DNA of 64,000 nt from CAIUGU01 sp965279735. GTDB taxonomy: Bacteria; Pseudomonadota; Gammaproteobacteria; Steroidobacterales; Steroidobacteraceae. Made by a program: the position numbers and the translations under genes. The notes below the pieces were generated by a model. That model saw only the letters and a list, made by a program, of their open reading frames with translations, was not told the DNA's origin and made no database searches. How positions within the stretch are numbered: the stretch's first letter is position 1; each line of letters starts with the position of its first letter. Below, piece by piece: positions 51,519 through 63,121 of this stretch. The stretch covers positions 868,001 through 932,000 of the forward strand of contig OZ257260.1 in the NCBI GenBank assembly GCA_965279735.1, written 5' to 3'.

Positions 51519-52481
51519 TCAGTAGAACTTGCGTAAATCCATGCCGCTGTAGAGGCTGGCAACCTGGTCCGCATAGCCATTGAACATGAGTGTCGGTTGC
51601 CGGGCGGCAAACAGTCCTCCGCCGATGACCTGCTCACGAGCCTGGCTCCAGCGGGGATGATCGACTTCCGGATTCACGTTGGCGAAGAAGCCATATTCCC
51701 TCGCCGCCGAGCGGTTCCAGGAAGTGGCCGGCTGCTTTTCGGTGAAGCTGATCTCGACGATCGACTTGATGCCCTTGAAGCCGTACTTCCACGGCGTGAC
51801 GAGGCGGATCGGGGCGCCATTCTGGTTCGGGAGAGTCTTTCCGTAAACGCCGACGGCGAGAATCGCCAGCGGGTTCATGGCTTCATCCATGCGCAAGCCT
51901 TCGATGTAAGGCCACTGCAGGACCGGGTAACGCATGCCGGGCATTTCGCTCGGGCGATTGACCGTCGTGAAGGCGACATACTTCGCCTTGGACGTAGGCT
52001 TGAAACGCTTGATCAGGTCCCCGAGCGGGAAGCCCACCCACGGGATCACCATTGACCAGGCCTCCACACAGCGCATGCGATAGATGCGTTCTTCCAGCGC
52101 GTGCGGCTTGATGATGTCTTCGTAGCTGAAGCTGCCCGTCATTTCGGCTTCACCCGAGACCTTGACGGTCCAGGGCTGTGGCTTGAAACGGCCCGAGTTT
52201 TGTGCCGGATCACCCTTGTCGGTGCCGAACTCGTAGTAGTTGTTGTACCCGGTGATTTCCTCGAACTTGTTGGGCTTCAGGTCTGCCCCGAAATCTTTGT
52301 TCTTCGTGTACTTGAGGTCGGTCTGCACCGGTCCTTCCGCTGCGAAGGACTCGCCGGCTGCGCCGATCACGCCTGCCGCCATCGCGGCCTTGAGGAAAGT
52401 ACGCCGGTTCTCGTAGACCGACTCGGAGGTGATCTCCGAAGGCTTTATGCCGCCCAGATGTTCGGGACGTTTGATCAGCAT
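51519..52481 (-). CDS. msrP: MsrP, periplasmic methionine sulfoxide reductase catalytic subunit
   Basis: 320 residues. A twin-arginine signal RRTFLKAAMAAGVIGAAG (about 26-43) exports the folded molybdoenzyme. The Cys ligand of molybdenum is in MRCVEAWSM, and YVAFTTVNRPSEMPG and PIRLVTPWKYGFKGIKSI (in pieces) are sulfite-oxidase-fold segments. It repairs oxidised methionines in periplasmic proteins. GAGGGTG lies 5 nt before the ATG. Confidence 0.95.
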   Translation of the reverse strand: MLIKRPEHLGGIKPSEITSESVYENRRTFLKAAMAAGVIGAAGESFAAEGPVQTDLKYTKNKDFGADLKPNKFEEITGYNNYYEFGTDKGDPAQNSGRFKPQPWTVKVSGEAEMTGSFSYEDIIKPHALEERIYRMRCVEAWSMVIPWVGFPLGDLIKRFKPTSKAKYVAFTTVNRPSEMPGMRYPVLQWPYIEGLRMDEAMNPLAILAVGVYGKTLPNQNGAPIRLVTPWKYGFKGIKSIVEISFTEKQPATSWNRSAAREYGFFANVNPEVDHPRWSQAREQVIGGGLFAARQPTLMFNGYADQVASLYSGMDLRKFY

Positions 52482-52623
52482 GGCACCCTCACAATCGACT
52501 CAAGGTTTCGAAACACGTCATCTGCCCGAGCGAGCATAGCCGACCTGCGGTCGATCAAGGCTCCCAAAAAGTCTGATTGCCGCCTTTCCCTTTAGTTCGT
52601 CGGGGCCCAGGTGTTTGTTACAC

Positions 52624-52653
52624 GTTGCAGGAAGGAGAGTGCCTTCCTGCAAC
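52624..52653 (-). terminator. strong hairpin after acnA
   Basis: Perfect 12-bp stem GTTGCAGGAAGG / CCTTCCTGCAAC with a 6-nt loop, 7 nt after the acnA stop. No T-run follows on the - strand, so it may act as a 3'-end stabiliser or a Rho-assisted terminator. Confidence 0.55.
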
Positions 52654-52660
52654 CTTGTCT

Positions 52661-55354
<2,694 letters not shown>

Positions 55355-55390
55355 GCGTCCTCCAGAGTCAAAGCCGAAAAAAGCGGCGAA

Positions 55391-55396
55391 ATTATA
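55391..55396 (-). promoter_or_regulatory. -10 box upstream of acnA
   Basis: Exact TATAAT on the - strand in the mnmA-acnA gap. The best -35, TGAACT at 18-nt spacing, is weak (3/6), so activation by a regulator is likely. Confidence 0.5.
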
Positions 55397-55417
55397 CCGG
55401 TAACGGCGCGGGAAAGT

Positions 55418-56557
55418 TCAGGCACTTGCGGCCATCGGCATCGCGACCTGAGAACCGATCTCATCGATGACGCCGCCGCCCAGACAAATATCACCCGCGT
55501 AGAGGACGACATACTGTCCTGGTGTAACGGAGCGCTGCGGCCCATCGAAATTCACGGTCCCCGTGCCATCGCCGGTGAGTTCCACCTCGCAAGGCTGGTC
55601 CGGCTGGCGATACCGCGTCTTGGCCATGCACCGAAAGCGCGCCGCAGGAGCAGCGCCTGCAATCCAGGTGAAATCTGTCGCCTTGAGCGATTGGCTGAGC
55701 AGCGCCGGATGGTCCCTGCCTTGAGTGACGGTGAGGACATTGCGCTTGAGATCCTTGGCCACCACGTACCACGGGTCGGGCGTGCCGCCGCTCTGGCCAC
55801 CGATCAGCAGCCCCTGGCGCTGGCCCAGCGTATAGAACATGAGCCCGCGGTGGCTTCCCAGCACGCGACCTTCCAGGGTTTCGATGGCGCCCGGCTGGCC
55901 TGGCAGGTAGCCCGCCAGAAACTCCTCGAAAGGCCGCTCGCCGATGAAGCAGATGCCGGTGCTGTCCTTCTTGTCATGGACGGGCAGGGCGAGCGACTGC
56001 GCGATCCGGCGGACCTCGTCCTTCTGCAAGTGCCCGACAGGAAACAGCGTTTTCGCCAGTGCGCCGGCCTTGACCGCGTGCAGGAAGTAGCTCTGGTCCT
56101 TGGCGGTATCCGCACTCTTCAGCAGCTGGACCGTCGGACCATCAGTACGGACGCGTGCGTAGTGGCCGGTGGCGACGTAATCAGCGCCCAGCCGGAGGGC
56201 ATGTTCGAAGCAGGCGCCGAACTTGATCTCGCGGTTGCAGAGCACGTCAGGATTGGGGGTGCGGCCCCGCGCGTACTCCTCCAGGAAGTGATCGAACACC
56301 CGCTGGCGGTATTCCACCGCAAAGCTCACCTTGTGCAGCGGGATGCCGAGCTGCCGGCAAACGCGCAGGGCATCCTGATAATCCGCGGCGCTCGTGCAGT
56401 AGCCTCCTTCGTCTTCCTCCCAGTTGCTCATGAACAGGCCTTCGACGGCGTAACCCTGCTCAAGCAGGACCGCTGCAGCCACCGACGAGTCAACACCGCC
56501 GGACATGCAAGCGATGACGAGGGGACGAGGACTGTTGGCGGGGAGAGGGGGAAGCAT
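55418..56557 (-). CDS. mnmA: tRNA-specific 2-thiouridylase MnmA
   Basis: 379 residues. Thiolates U34 of tRNA-Lys, -Glu and -Gln. PP-loop SGGVDSSVAA near the N-terminus, catalytic Cys pair in NPDVLCNREIKF and STGICFIGER, and GHYARV. Its substrate class includes the tRNA-Lys(UUU) of this window. It follows the NUDIX gene by 43 nt. Confidence 0.96.
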   Translation of the reverse strand: MLPPLPANSPRPLVIACMSGGVDSSVAAAVLLEQGYAVEGLFMSNWEEDEGGYCTSAADYQDALRVCRQLGIPLHKVSFAVEYRQRVFDHFLEEYARGRTPNPDVLCNREIKFGACFEHALRLGADYVATGHYARVRTDGPTVQLLKSADTAKDQSYFLHAVKAGALAKTLFPVGHLQKDEVRRIAQSLALPVHDKKDSTGICFIGERPFEEFLAGYLPGQPGAIETLEGRVLGSHRGLMFYTLGQRQGLLIGGQSGGTPDPWYVVAKDLKRNVLTVTQGRDHPALLSQSLKATDFTWIAGAAPAARFRCMAKTRYRQPDQPCEVELTGDGTGTVNFDGPQRSVTPGQYVVLYAGDICLGGGVIDEIGSQVAMPMAASA

Positions 56558-56600
56558 GCGGCCGCATTATACGGCCGGCATCGCGGCCTGCCTTGAGAGG

Positions 56601-57104
56601 CTAGCCCGACTGGCTGTTCAGAACGTCGCGGATTTCTTCCGTTTCCGGCACCAGCTGGGCAAGGACGTCGAGCGGGTAGCGTCGGCCGGCCACGTAGTCA
56701 TCGATACAGCGCAGGACCAGCGGGCTGCGGAGGCGGGATTCCTGGACGGCGAGTTGCTGGCGCGTGAGCCAGACGGCCCGTTCGATCCCGGTGTCCAGCG
56801 GCCGGTTCGCATCGTGATGGCTGACATCGCCGCGGAAAGCCACCCGGAGAAAGCTTCGCGCCCGGCCATCCGGCCCCGGCGCCTGGTGCCACAGATAGAC
56901 GCCAACCACGGCTTCCGGCACGAAATGCCAGCCTGTCTCTTCGAGGGTTTCGCGGATCACCGCCTGGAGCAGGCTTTCGCCGTGCTCGAGATGGCCGGCG
57001 GGCTGGTTGAAGACGAGGCGCGCGTCGACACGCTCCTCGACAACCAGAAAGCGTCCTTCGCGTTCCACGACGGCCGCAACGGTCACATCGGGTTTCCAGA
57101 TCAT
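56601..57104 (-). CDS. nudJ: NUDIX hydrolase, NudJ-like
   Basis: 167 residues from ATG 57104, which starts MIWKPDVTVAAVVE. NUDIX box GHLEHGESLLQAVIRETLEETGW is complete (given here in one family pattern: G-x5-E-x7-RE-x2-EE-x-G). NudJ hydrolyses thiamine pyrophosphate and nucleoside tri/diphosphates. A position directly upstream of mnmA, as in E. coli (nudJ-mnmA-purB region), supports the symbol. Confidence 0.88.
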   Translation of the reverse strand: MIWKPDVTVAAVVEREGRFLVVEERVDARLVFNQPAGHLEHGESLLQAVIRETLEETGWHFVPEAVVGVYLWHQAPGPDGRARSFLRVAFRGDVSHHDANRPLDTGIERAVWLTRQQLAVQESRLRSPLVLRCIDDYVAGRRYPLDVLAQLVPETEEIRDVLNSQSG

Positions 57105-57160
57105 GGGCGCGAGTATAGCCGGTTGCCCGCGGCTCGCCTTCATGGAGCCCGGGCCCACGT

Positions 57161-57664
57161 TCAGCTACGGAGCTGGGCCTGGTACTGGAGATCGGAATCG
57201 GCCGAATTCCAGATGGCGTCGAAGTAGGCAAGATGGCGCGCGGCGGTGGCGAGGTCGCTCATCGTCGCAAGACCTTCCCAGTTGGAAGCGTTGGCGCGGT
57301 ACACGGAAGCGTTGTTGTCGGCGATGAGGAAGGCCGCCGCGTTGTTGCGCATTTCCTTTGGCACGTTCCTCAAGTCGATGTAGCTGGTCAGTCGCCGTGC
57401 CATCGCGACGAAGCGGTTGCCGTCGCGGATGGCGCGCATCGGATCGGCGATCAGCACGCGCACTCGCGCATGGCTGCGGGCCAGCACCAGACGCTTGATC
57501 GCCTCGAGAAACGGTTCGTGATCGTAGAGCAGCGGCTCGAGATCCTGCGTGAAAATCGCCAGGGTCCGTTTGGCTCCGGCAGTCGCCGCCGTCACGTGAG
57601 CCCGTACCTCATCAAGGGTGCTCAGGGGGCCGCCGGTCACGGGGAGGGGGTAAGCCGCGTACAT
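57161..57664 (-). CDS. phospholipase D-like-fold protein of unknown function
   Basis: 167 residues. The pattern ARVRVLIADPMRAIRDGNRFVAMARRL and a later NNASVYRANASNWEG (in pieces) resembles the DUF7931/PLD-like proteins found near purB in gammaproteobacteria, but no HKD motif is present, so phosphodiesterase activity is unlikely. No signal peptide or membrane helix. Starts 90 nt after purB and ends 56 nt before the NUDIX gene. Confidence 0.65.
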   Translation of the reverse strand: MYAAYPLPVTGGPLSTLDEVRAHVTAATAGAKRTLAIFTQDLEPLLYDHEPFLEAIKRLVLARSHARVRVLIADPMRAIRDGNRFVAMARRLTSYIDLRNVPKEMRNNAAAFLIADNNASVYRANASNWEGLATMSDLATAARHLAYFDAIWNSADSDLQYQAQLRS

Positions 57665-57736
57665 CGCATCGCCTTCGGGTTGGGGCGATCGATGTTACTG
57701 GCGACTCCCGGATCGCCGTGCCAACTACGTCACGTT

Positions 57737-57752
57737 CCGCCGTGCGTGGCGG
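57737..57752 (-). other. small hairpin just after purB
   Basis: CCGCC / GGCGG arms with a 6-nt loop, two bases past the purB stop. No T-run follows on the - strand. Possibly limits read-through into the next gene. Confidence 0.35.
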
Positions 57753-57754
57753 TT

Positions 57755-59122
57755 TTAAATATCGCGCGCGAGTTGGCCCGCGAGTCCCGTATAGGTCGAG
57801 GGTTGCAGTGCGAGCAACGCCTGCTTCGCCTCTTCAGGCAAGGCGAGCGAACTGATGAACTGCCTCAAAGTGGCGGCATCGAGACGTTGGCCCCGTGTCA
57901 GCGTTTTCAGCTGTTCATAAGCGTTTTCTACGCCATAGCGCCGCATGACGGTCTGGATCGGCTCGGCCAGCAGCTCCAGGTTGTCGGCCAGATCCTGTGC
58001 GAGACGCGCCGCGTCGACATCAATCCGGCTGAGGCCCTTGCCGATGGCGCGCCAGCCGACAACCGCGTGACTGACCGCGACACCGATATTACGTAAAACC
58101 GTCGAGTCGGTGAGGTCACGCTGCCAGCGCGAGATAGGCAGCTTCTCCGCGAAGAAACGCAGCAGTGCGTTGGCGAGGCCGAGATTGCCTTCCGCGTTCT
58201 CGAAATCGATGGGGTTGATCTTGTGCGGCATGGTCGACGAACCGGTTTCACCCGCAACGAGGCGCTGGCGGAAATAGCCGATCGAGATGTAGCCCCAGAT
58301 ATCGCGGCACAGATCGATCAGGATGGTATCGATGCGGGCGAGCGCGTCGCAGTACTCCGCCATCCAGTCGTGCGGCTCGATCTGTGTCGTGTAGGCGTTG
58401 AAGGACAGGCCGAGCGACTCGACGAAATTGCGTGCAAGCAGTTGCCAGTCGACTTCCGGGTAGGCCACGGCGTGCGCATTGAAGTTGCCGACGGCACCAT
58501 TGATCTTGCCGGCAATCGCAACCGCTGCAAACAACGCCCGCTGTCTCTCCAGCCGATGCACTACGTTCGCGATTTCCTTGCCCAGCGTGGTCGGCGTGGC
58601 GGGTTGACCGTGAGTGCGCGACATCATCGGTGTCGCCGCGTGTGCATGCGCGAGCTTGCGCAGCGTGCCGATCAACGTATCGAGTTCGGGCAGCAGGACC
58701 TGCTTGCGCGCTTCTTCCAGCATCAGCGCATAACTCAGGTTGTTGATGTCTTCCGAAGTGCAGGCGAAGTGGACGAACTCGCGATGCGGCTTCCACGCCG
58801 GAAACGCATCGAGCTTCGACTTCACGAAATATTCGACAGCCTTGACGTCATGGTTCGTCTGCCGTTCGATGGTCTTGACGGCTGCTGCGTCTGCCTCGGT
58901 AAATCCTGTTGCGACGGTATCGAGGGCCTTGAGAGCATCGGCCGGCAGGGCGCGCAATTCTGGAATACCCTTTTCATTCGCGAGCGCCTTGAGCCAGAGC
59001 GCCTCGACCTTCACCCGCTGGCGAATCAGGCCGTACTCGCTGAAGATCGGCCTGAGGTCTGCACTTTTTTCCGCGTAACGTCCGTCGATGGGCGAAATGG
59101 CGGTCAGGCTGCTTGGGTTCAT
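57755..59122 (-). CDS. purB: adenylosuccinate lyase
   Basis: 455 residues, fumarase/aspartase superfamily. It splits SAICAR and adenylosuccinate in purine synthesis. The signature SSTMPHKINPIDFENAEG carries the flexible catalytic loop; SRTHGQPATPTTLGKE contains the active-site His. N-terminus LTAISPIDGRYAEK is typical of the long PurB form. Divergent from fumC, a structural cousin, across 72 bp. Confidence 0.97.
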   Translation of the reverse strand: MNPSSLTAISPIDGRYAEKSADLRPIFSEYGLIRQRVKVEALWLKALANEKGIPELRALPADALKALDTVATGFTEADAAAVKTIERQTNHDVKAVEYFVKSKLDAFPAWKPHREFVHFACTSEDINNLSYALMLEEARKQVLLPELDTLIGTLRKLAHAHAATPMMSRTHGQPATPTTLGKEIANVVHRLERQRALFAAVAIAGKINGAVGNFNAHAVAYPEVDWQLLARNFVESLGLSFNAYTTQIEPHDWMAEYCDALARIDTILIDLCRDIWGYISIGYFRQRLVAGETGSSTMPHKINPIDFENAEGNLGLANALLRFFAEKLPISRWQRDLTDSTVLRNIGVAVSHAVVGWRAIGKGLSRIDVDAARLAQDLADNLELLAEPIQTVMRRYGVENAYEQLKTLTRGQRLDAATLRQFISSLALPEEAKQALLALQPSTYTGLAGQLARDI

Positions 59123-59194
59123 GCGGCAATCTTGCGAAGGAGGCTGAAGTGCTAGGATGCCGCATCATACCTTCATTCGCGAGGACCAAGGACA

Positions 59195-60574
59195 GTGGCG
59201 GAAGTCCGCGTCGAACACGACAGCATGGGCGCCCTCGAAGTGCCTGCCACAGCCCTGTGGGGTGCGCAGACGCAGCGTGCCCTCAACAACTTTCCTGTCA
59301 GCGGCCTGGCGTTGCCGCGCGGTTTCATCCGCGCGCTCGGCCTCATCAAGTGGGCCGCTGCGGAGGCAAACGCCGAGGTCGCAGGACTCGACCGCAAGCT
59401 CGCCACTGCCATCGGTGAGGCCGCGCTTGAAGTAGCAGCAGGCCAGCACGATGCGCATTTTCCGGTCGATATCTTCCAGACCGGCTCCGGCACCAGCACG
59501 AACATGAATGCGAACGAGGTGATTGCCAACCTCGCGACGCAGCGTGCCGGACAGCCCGTCCATCCCAACGATCACGTCAACATGAGCCAGAGCTCGAATG
59601 ACGTCATTCCCACTGCGATTCACCTCGGTGCCGCACTCGGTGTGGTGGGGCATCTGGTACCCGCGCTGACTGAACTGCGCGAGATGCTGGAGCGACGGAT
59701 CGCCAGAACCGAAAACATCATCAAGACCGGACGTACGCATCTGATGGATGCCGTGCCGCTGTCCTTCGCGCAGGAGATGAGTGGCTGGCAACAGCAGGTC
59801 GACAACGGCATCGCGCGTGTGCTTGCCTGTCAGCCGCGCCTGCATCGACTCGCCCAGGGTGGCACCGCCGTCGGCACGGGTCTCAATGCGCCCGCAGGTT
59901 TTGCTGAAGCCTTCGTGCAGCACCTTTCTGCGAAGACCGGTCTTGCACTTGAGGTGAGTCCCAACTATTTCGAATCGCTGGCGTCGCAGGATGCGGCGGT
60001 GGAATTGTCCGGACAGCTCAAGACGCTCGCCGTCAGCCTGATGAAGATAGCGAATGACCTGCGCTGGATGAACAGCGGCCCGCTGGCCGGTCTTGGCGAA
60101 ATCACGTTGCCGGCGTTGCAGCCGGGCAGCAGCATCATGCCGGGCAAGGTGAATCCCGTGATCCCGGAAGCGGTTGCCATGGTGTCGGCCCAGGTCATCG
60201 GGAATGACGCGACGATCACGGTGGCGGGCCAGTCTGGCAATTTCCAGCTCAACGTCATGTTGCCCGTCATCGCTTACAACCTTCTGCAGAGCATCGAGCT
60301 GCTCGGCAACGCGGCGCGGTTGCTCGCCGAAAAGGCCATCGCGGGCTTCACGATCAACGAGCAGCGTCTGGCTCAAGTCCTCGAACGGAATCCCATCCTG
60401 GCCACTGCACTCAATCGTCTGATCGGTTACGACCAGGGTGCCGCTATCGTGAAGCGCGCCTACAAGGAAGGCCGGCCCATCAAGGACGTGGCGGCAGAGA
60501 TGACGCAGCTGTCCCGCGAGGAACTCGATCGCCTGCTCGATCCCGCCAGCCTGACGCGGAGTGGCGACCATTAG
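59195..60574 (+). CDS. fumC: class II fumarate hydratase
   Basis: 459 residues, iron-free fumarase. GSSIMPGKVNPVIPE is the family signature; TGSGTSTNMNANEVIAN and GRTHLMDAVPLSF are the other active-site regions. Start GTG 59195 has AAGGA upstream and gives VAEVRVEHDSMG. With sucAB-lpd and acnA it is one of three TCA-cycle loci here. Overlaps the next NUDIX gene by 14 nt. Confidence 0.97.
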   Translation: MAEVRVEHDSMGALEVPATALWGAQTQRALNNFPVSGLALPRGFIRALGLIKWAAAEANAEVAGLDRKLATAIGEAALEVAAGQHDAHFPVDIFQTGSGTSTNMNANEVIANLATQRAGQPVHPNDHVNMSQSSNDVIPTAIHLGAALGVVGHLVPALTELREMLERRIARTENIIKTGRTHLMDAVPLSFAQEMSGWQQQVDNGIARVLACQPRLHRLAQGGTAVGTGLNAPAGFAEAFVQHLSAKTGLALEVSPNYFESLASQDAAVELSGQLKTLAVSLMKIANDLRWMNSGPLAGLGEITLPALQPGSSIMPGKVNPVIPEAVAMVSAQVIGNDATITVAGQSGNFQLNVMLPVIAYNLLQSIELLGNAARLLAEKAIAGFTINEQRLAQVLERNPILATALNRLIGYDQGAAIVKRAYKEGRPIKDVAAEMTQLSREELDRLLDPASLTRSGDH

Positions 60575-61205
60575 CAGTGGCGAGCCGGACTTCGATCTGC
60601 GTCGAAGAATCGAAGCACGCCTCGCCGGCACGCAGCCCGCCTCGAGCCCGGACGATGCACGCTTTCCCGGAGTGTCTGCCCAAGATCTCGACGAGTTGCG
60701 AAAGCTATTGCCGCAGGCTCTCTCGCCCGCAGCAGTGCTCATGCCGATCGTCGATCGCCCGGAAGGGCTTTCCCTGCTGCTCACGCGGCGTGCAACGCAG
60801 CTGAAGCGTCACGCAGGGCAGATCAGTTTTCCGGGCGGGAGGCTGGAAGCACTCGATGGCGGGCCGCTCAATGCAGCACTGCGTGAAACGGAAGAAGAGA
60901 TCGGCCTGCCGCGGGACCATGTGACCGTGGCGGGTTACCTGGGGCCCCAACTCATCATCACCGGTTACTGGGTCGTGCCTGTAGTCGGGTTCATTCGCCC
61001 GGGTTTCAATCTGCGCCTCGATCCTGTCGAAGTGGAGGAGGCGTTCGAAGTGCCGTTGCCCCATGTCCTCGATCCTGCGAATCACGGGAAGCGCGACCGG
61101 CAGTTCGGCAAGGTCACGATCACGACGACCGAAATTCACTACGGCGAGCACCTGATCTGGGGCGCCACGGCCGCGATGCTGGTGGCGTTGTCCGCTCTTC
61201 TTTGA
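60561..61205 (+). CDS. nudL: NUDIX CoA pyrophosphatase, NudL-like
   Basis: 214 residues from GTG 60561 inside the fumC end. The family block LLLTRRATQLKRHAGQISFPGG is followed by the NUDIX helix LNAALRETEEEIGL, the combination typical of NudL/YeaB (UPF0035 plus NUDIX). Predicted to hydrolyse CoA or its derivatives. Its stop overlaps the mazG ATG (TGATG). Confidence 0.88.
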   Translation: MATISSGEPDFDLRRRIEARLAGTQPASSPDDARFPGVSAQDLDELRKLLPQALSPAAVLMPIVDRPEGLSLLLTRRATQLKRHAGQISFPGGRLEALDGGPLNAALRETEEEIGLPRDHVTVAGYLGPQLIITGYWVVPVVGFIRPGFNLRLDPVEVEEAFEVPLPHVLDPANHGKRDRQFGKVTITTTEIHYGEHLIWGATAAMLVALSALL

Positions 61206-62026
61206 TGTCGCACGACATGAGCCAGCTGCAACGCCTGCTCGACATCATGGCTCGCCTGCGCGATCCGGATCGCGGCTGTCCATGGGATCTGCAACAGACA
61301 TTCGCCTCGATTGCGCCGTACACAATCGAAGAAGCGTATGAAGTCGCCGATGCCATCGAGAAGCAGGATCTACCGGCGTTGCGCGACGAGCTCGGTGATC
61401 TGCTTTTCCAGGTGGTGTTTCATTCGCAGCTTGCCAAAGAGCAGGGCGCCTTTGGTTTCGACGATGTCGCCGCTGCCATCAGTGAAAAGATGGAGCGCCG
61501 CCACCCGCATGTGTTCGGCGGCGAGCACATCGAAGATGCCGAGGCACAGACGCAAGCCTGGGAAGACCACAAGAAGAAGGAGCGGGCAGCACGCGCACCG
61601 TCGGCCGGAGTGCTTGACGATGTTCCCGTCCAGCTGCCAGCCCTGACGCGCGCCGCCAAGCTCGGGAAGCGCGCGAGCCAGGCGGGTTTCGACTGGCCGG
61701 AAATTGCCGGTGTCCTCGACAAGATCCAGGAAGAACTCGACGAGCTGCGGGTGGAAGTCGAATCCCGGGCCGCAGTCGAGAGGGTGGGTGGCGAAATCGG
61801 CGATCTGCTGTTCAGCATCACCAATCTCTGCCGGCATCTGCACATCGACCCGGAGACGGCTCTCCGCCAGACCAATGCGAAATTCGAGCGTCGTTTCCGG
61901 TACGTCGAGCAGCGCCTCAAGGAGGCGGGCCGCACCCCGCAGACAGCTACTCTCGAGGAAATGGACGCCCTCTGGAACGAGGCCAAAAGGCTGGAAAAGG
62001 ATGTTCAGCCAGGATTCATCGCCTGA
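61205..62026 (+). CDS. mazG: nucleoside triphosphate pyrophosphohydrolase MazG
   Basis: 273 residues. Two MazG repeats: the first with CPWDLQQTFASIAPYTIEEAYEV (in pieces) and ELGDLLFQVVFH, the second with EELDELRVEVE and EIGDLLFSITNLCRHL. The acidic ExxE/ExxD metal sites are intact. It removes damaged dNTPs and affects stress survival. ATG 61205 overlaps the nudL-like stop. Confidence 0.95.
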   Translation: MSHDMSQLQRLLDIMARLRDPDRGCPWDLQQTFASIAPYTIEEAYEVADAIEKQDLPALRDELGDLLFQVVFHSQLAKEQGAFGFDDVAAAISEKMERRHPHVFGGEHIEDAEAQTQAWEDHKKKERAARAPSAGVLDDVPVQLPALTRAAKLGKRASQAGFDWPEIAGVLDKIQEELDELRVEVESRAAVERVGGEIGDLLFSITNLCRHLHIDPETALRQTNAKFERRFRYVEQRLKEAGRTPQTATLEEMDALWNEAKRLEKDVQPGFIA

Positions 62027-62045
62027 AGCTTAAGGTGGCTCCCAT

Positions 62046-62065
62046 GCCCGGACGGGTGTCCGGGC
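62046..62065 (+). other. hairpin between mazG and the glycine-zipper gene
   Basis: Perfect 8-bp stem GCCCGGAC / GTCCGGGC with a GGGT loop, followed at once by GGAGAG, the ribosome site of the next gene. It could tune access to that site or end mazG transcripts. Confidence 0.4.
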
Positions 62066-62078
62066 CCGGAGAGAAACC

Positions 62079-62675
62079 ATGAACAGCAAGAAGAACCCCG
62101 TCTCGATCGCCGTGAAAACCGCCCTGGTAGGTGGACTGGTCGTCCTGTCGACCCAGGCCATCGCGGCTCCTCCTCCCTGGGCGCAGGCACGTACCCTACC
62201 TGCACGTCACCAGCCGGCCCGTCAGTACGACGAGGCGCGGGTGGTGGAAGTCGATCCGATTGTTCGCCGGGTGCGCGTTGAAACGCCGCGCCGCGAATGT
62301 TGGGACGAGGTTCGTTCGGAAGCGCCGCGGGGTGCTCGACAGGCTACCGTTGGCGGCACGATCGTAGGCGGCATCATTGGTGGCGTGCTGGGCAGCCAGA
62401 TCGGTCATGGCCGCGGCCAGGATGCTGCCACGATTGCCGGAACCCTGATCGGCTCCTCGATCGGTCGCGACACTGCAGCGCGTCGCACGGCAGGGCCGGC
62501 GGAGGAATATACGGTCGAGCGTTGCCAGACCCGTTACGAGGATACGTACGAGGAACGGGTCGACGGCTACCGGGTAACCTACGAGTATCAGGGCCGCGAA
62601 TACACGACCCAGCTCCCTTACGATCCGGGTGACCACATTCGGGTGAAAGTGGCGGTTTCGCCGGCGGAATACTGA
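62079..62675 (+). CDS. secreted glycine-zipper (2TM) protein
   Basis: 198 residues. A signal peptide ends at AIAA. The glycine-zipper GGTIVGGIIGGVLGSQIGHG and GTLIGSSIGRD (in pieces, about 92-135) resembles SlyB/RcsF-type outer-membrane-associated proteins. Two Cys residues flank it (ECWDE and ERCQTR), so a disulfide is possible. No lipobox. C-terminal Tyr/Arg-rich beta part. Envelope role likely, exact function unknown. Confidence 0.8.
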   Translation: MNSKKNPVSIAVKTALVGGLVVLSTQAIAAPPPWAQARTLPARHQPARQYDEARVVEVDPIVRRVRVETPRRECWDEVRSEAPRGARQATVGGTIVGGIIGGVLGSQIGHGRGQDAATIAGTLIGSSIGRDTAARRTAGPAEEYTVERCQTRYEDTYEERVDGYRVTYEYQGREYTTQLPYDPGDHIRVKVAVSPAEY

Positions 62676-62803
62676 GCCCGCCGGCTCCCGCATATGGCGT
62701 AACAGTCTGTTCCGGGAGGGTGTGCTCTGCGGGCAATGTACGTAGACTAGGGTCCATGCAGGCATCAGGTAGCCCATCCCACAAGCGCGGTGCGCCGGCG
62801 GTC

Positions 62804-63121
62804 ATGGCTTCAATGGTTCAGAAACGCATCATCGTCATGCTGGCTACCCTGCTCCTGAGTGGGGTGGCCGTGCTTGGCAATGCGTCTGCTGCCGCCCAGG
62901 GACTTCGCGATCGGCGGCCTCCGGACGAAGAACGCATCGAGCCGGGTGGCTACTCGCTGGATGATGCAGTGGAGCTTGCGCAGAGCCGCTTCCGCGCCAA
63001 AGCCGTCAAGGCCGAAACCGTCGATGAGCGCGGCCGTCGCGTCCACTACATCCGTCTGCTGAATTCCGAAGGACGCGTCTGGACCGTTCGCGTCGACGCC
63101 GAAACGGGACGGATGCAGTAA
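62804..63121 (+). CDS. secreted PepSY-domain protein
   Basis: 105 residues from ATG 62804, chosen because it gives a compact signal peptide (MASMVQKRIIVMLATLLL, cleaved near ASAAA). ATG 62756 and ATG 62813 are alternatives. A PepSY-like fold follows (about 47-105: YSLDDAVELAQSRFRAKAVKAE and GRVWTVRVDAETGRM, in pieces). Its TAA shares the A with the response regulator ATG, so it is part of the two-component operon and may report envelope stress to the kinase. Confidence 0.8.
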   Translation: MASMVQKRIIVMLATLLLSGVAVLGNASAAAQGLRDRRPPDEERIEPGGYSLDDAVELAQSRFRAKAVKAETVDERGRRVHYIRLLNSEGRVWTVRVDAETGRMQ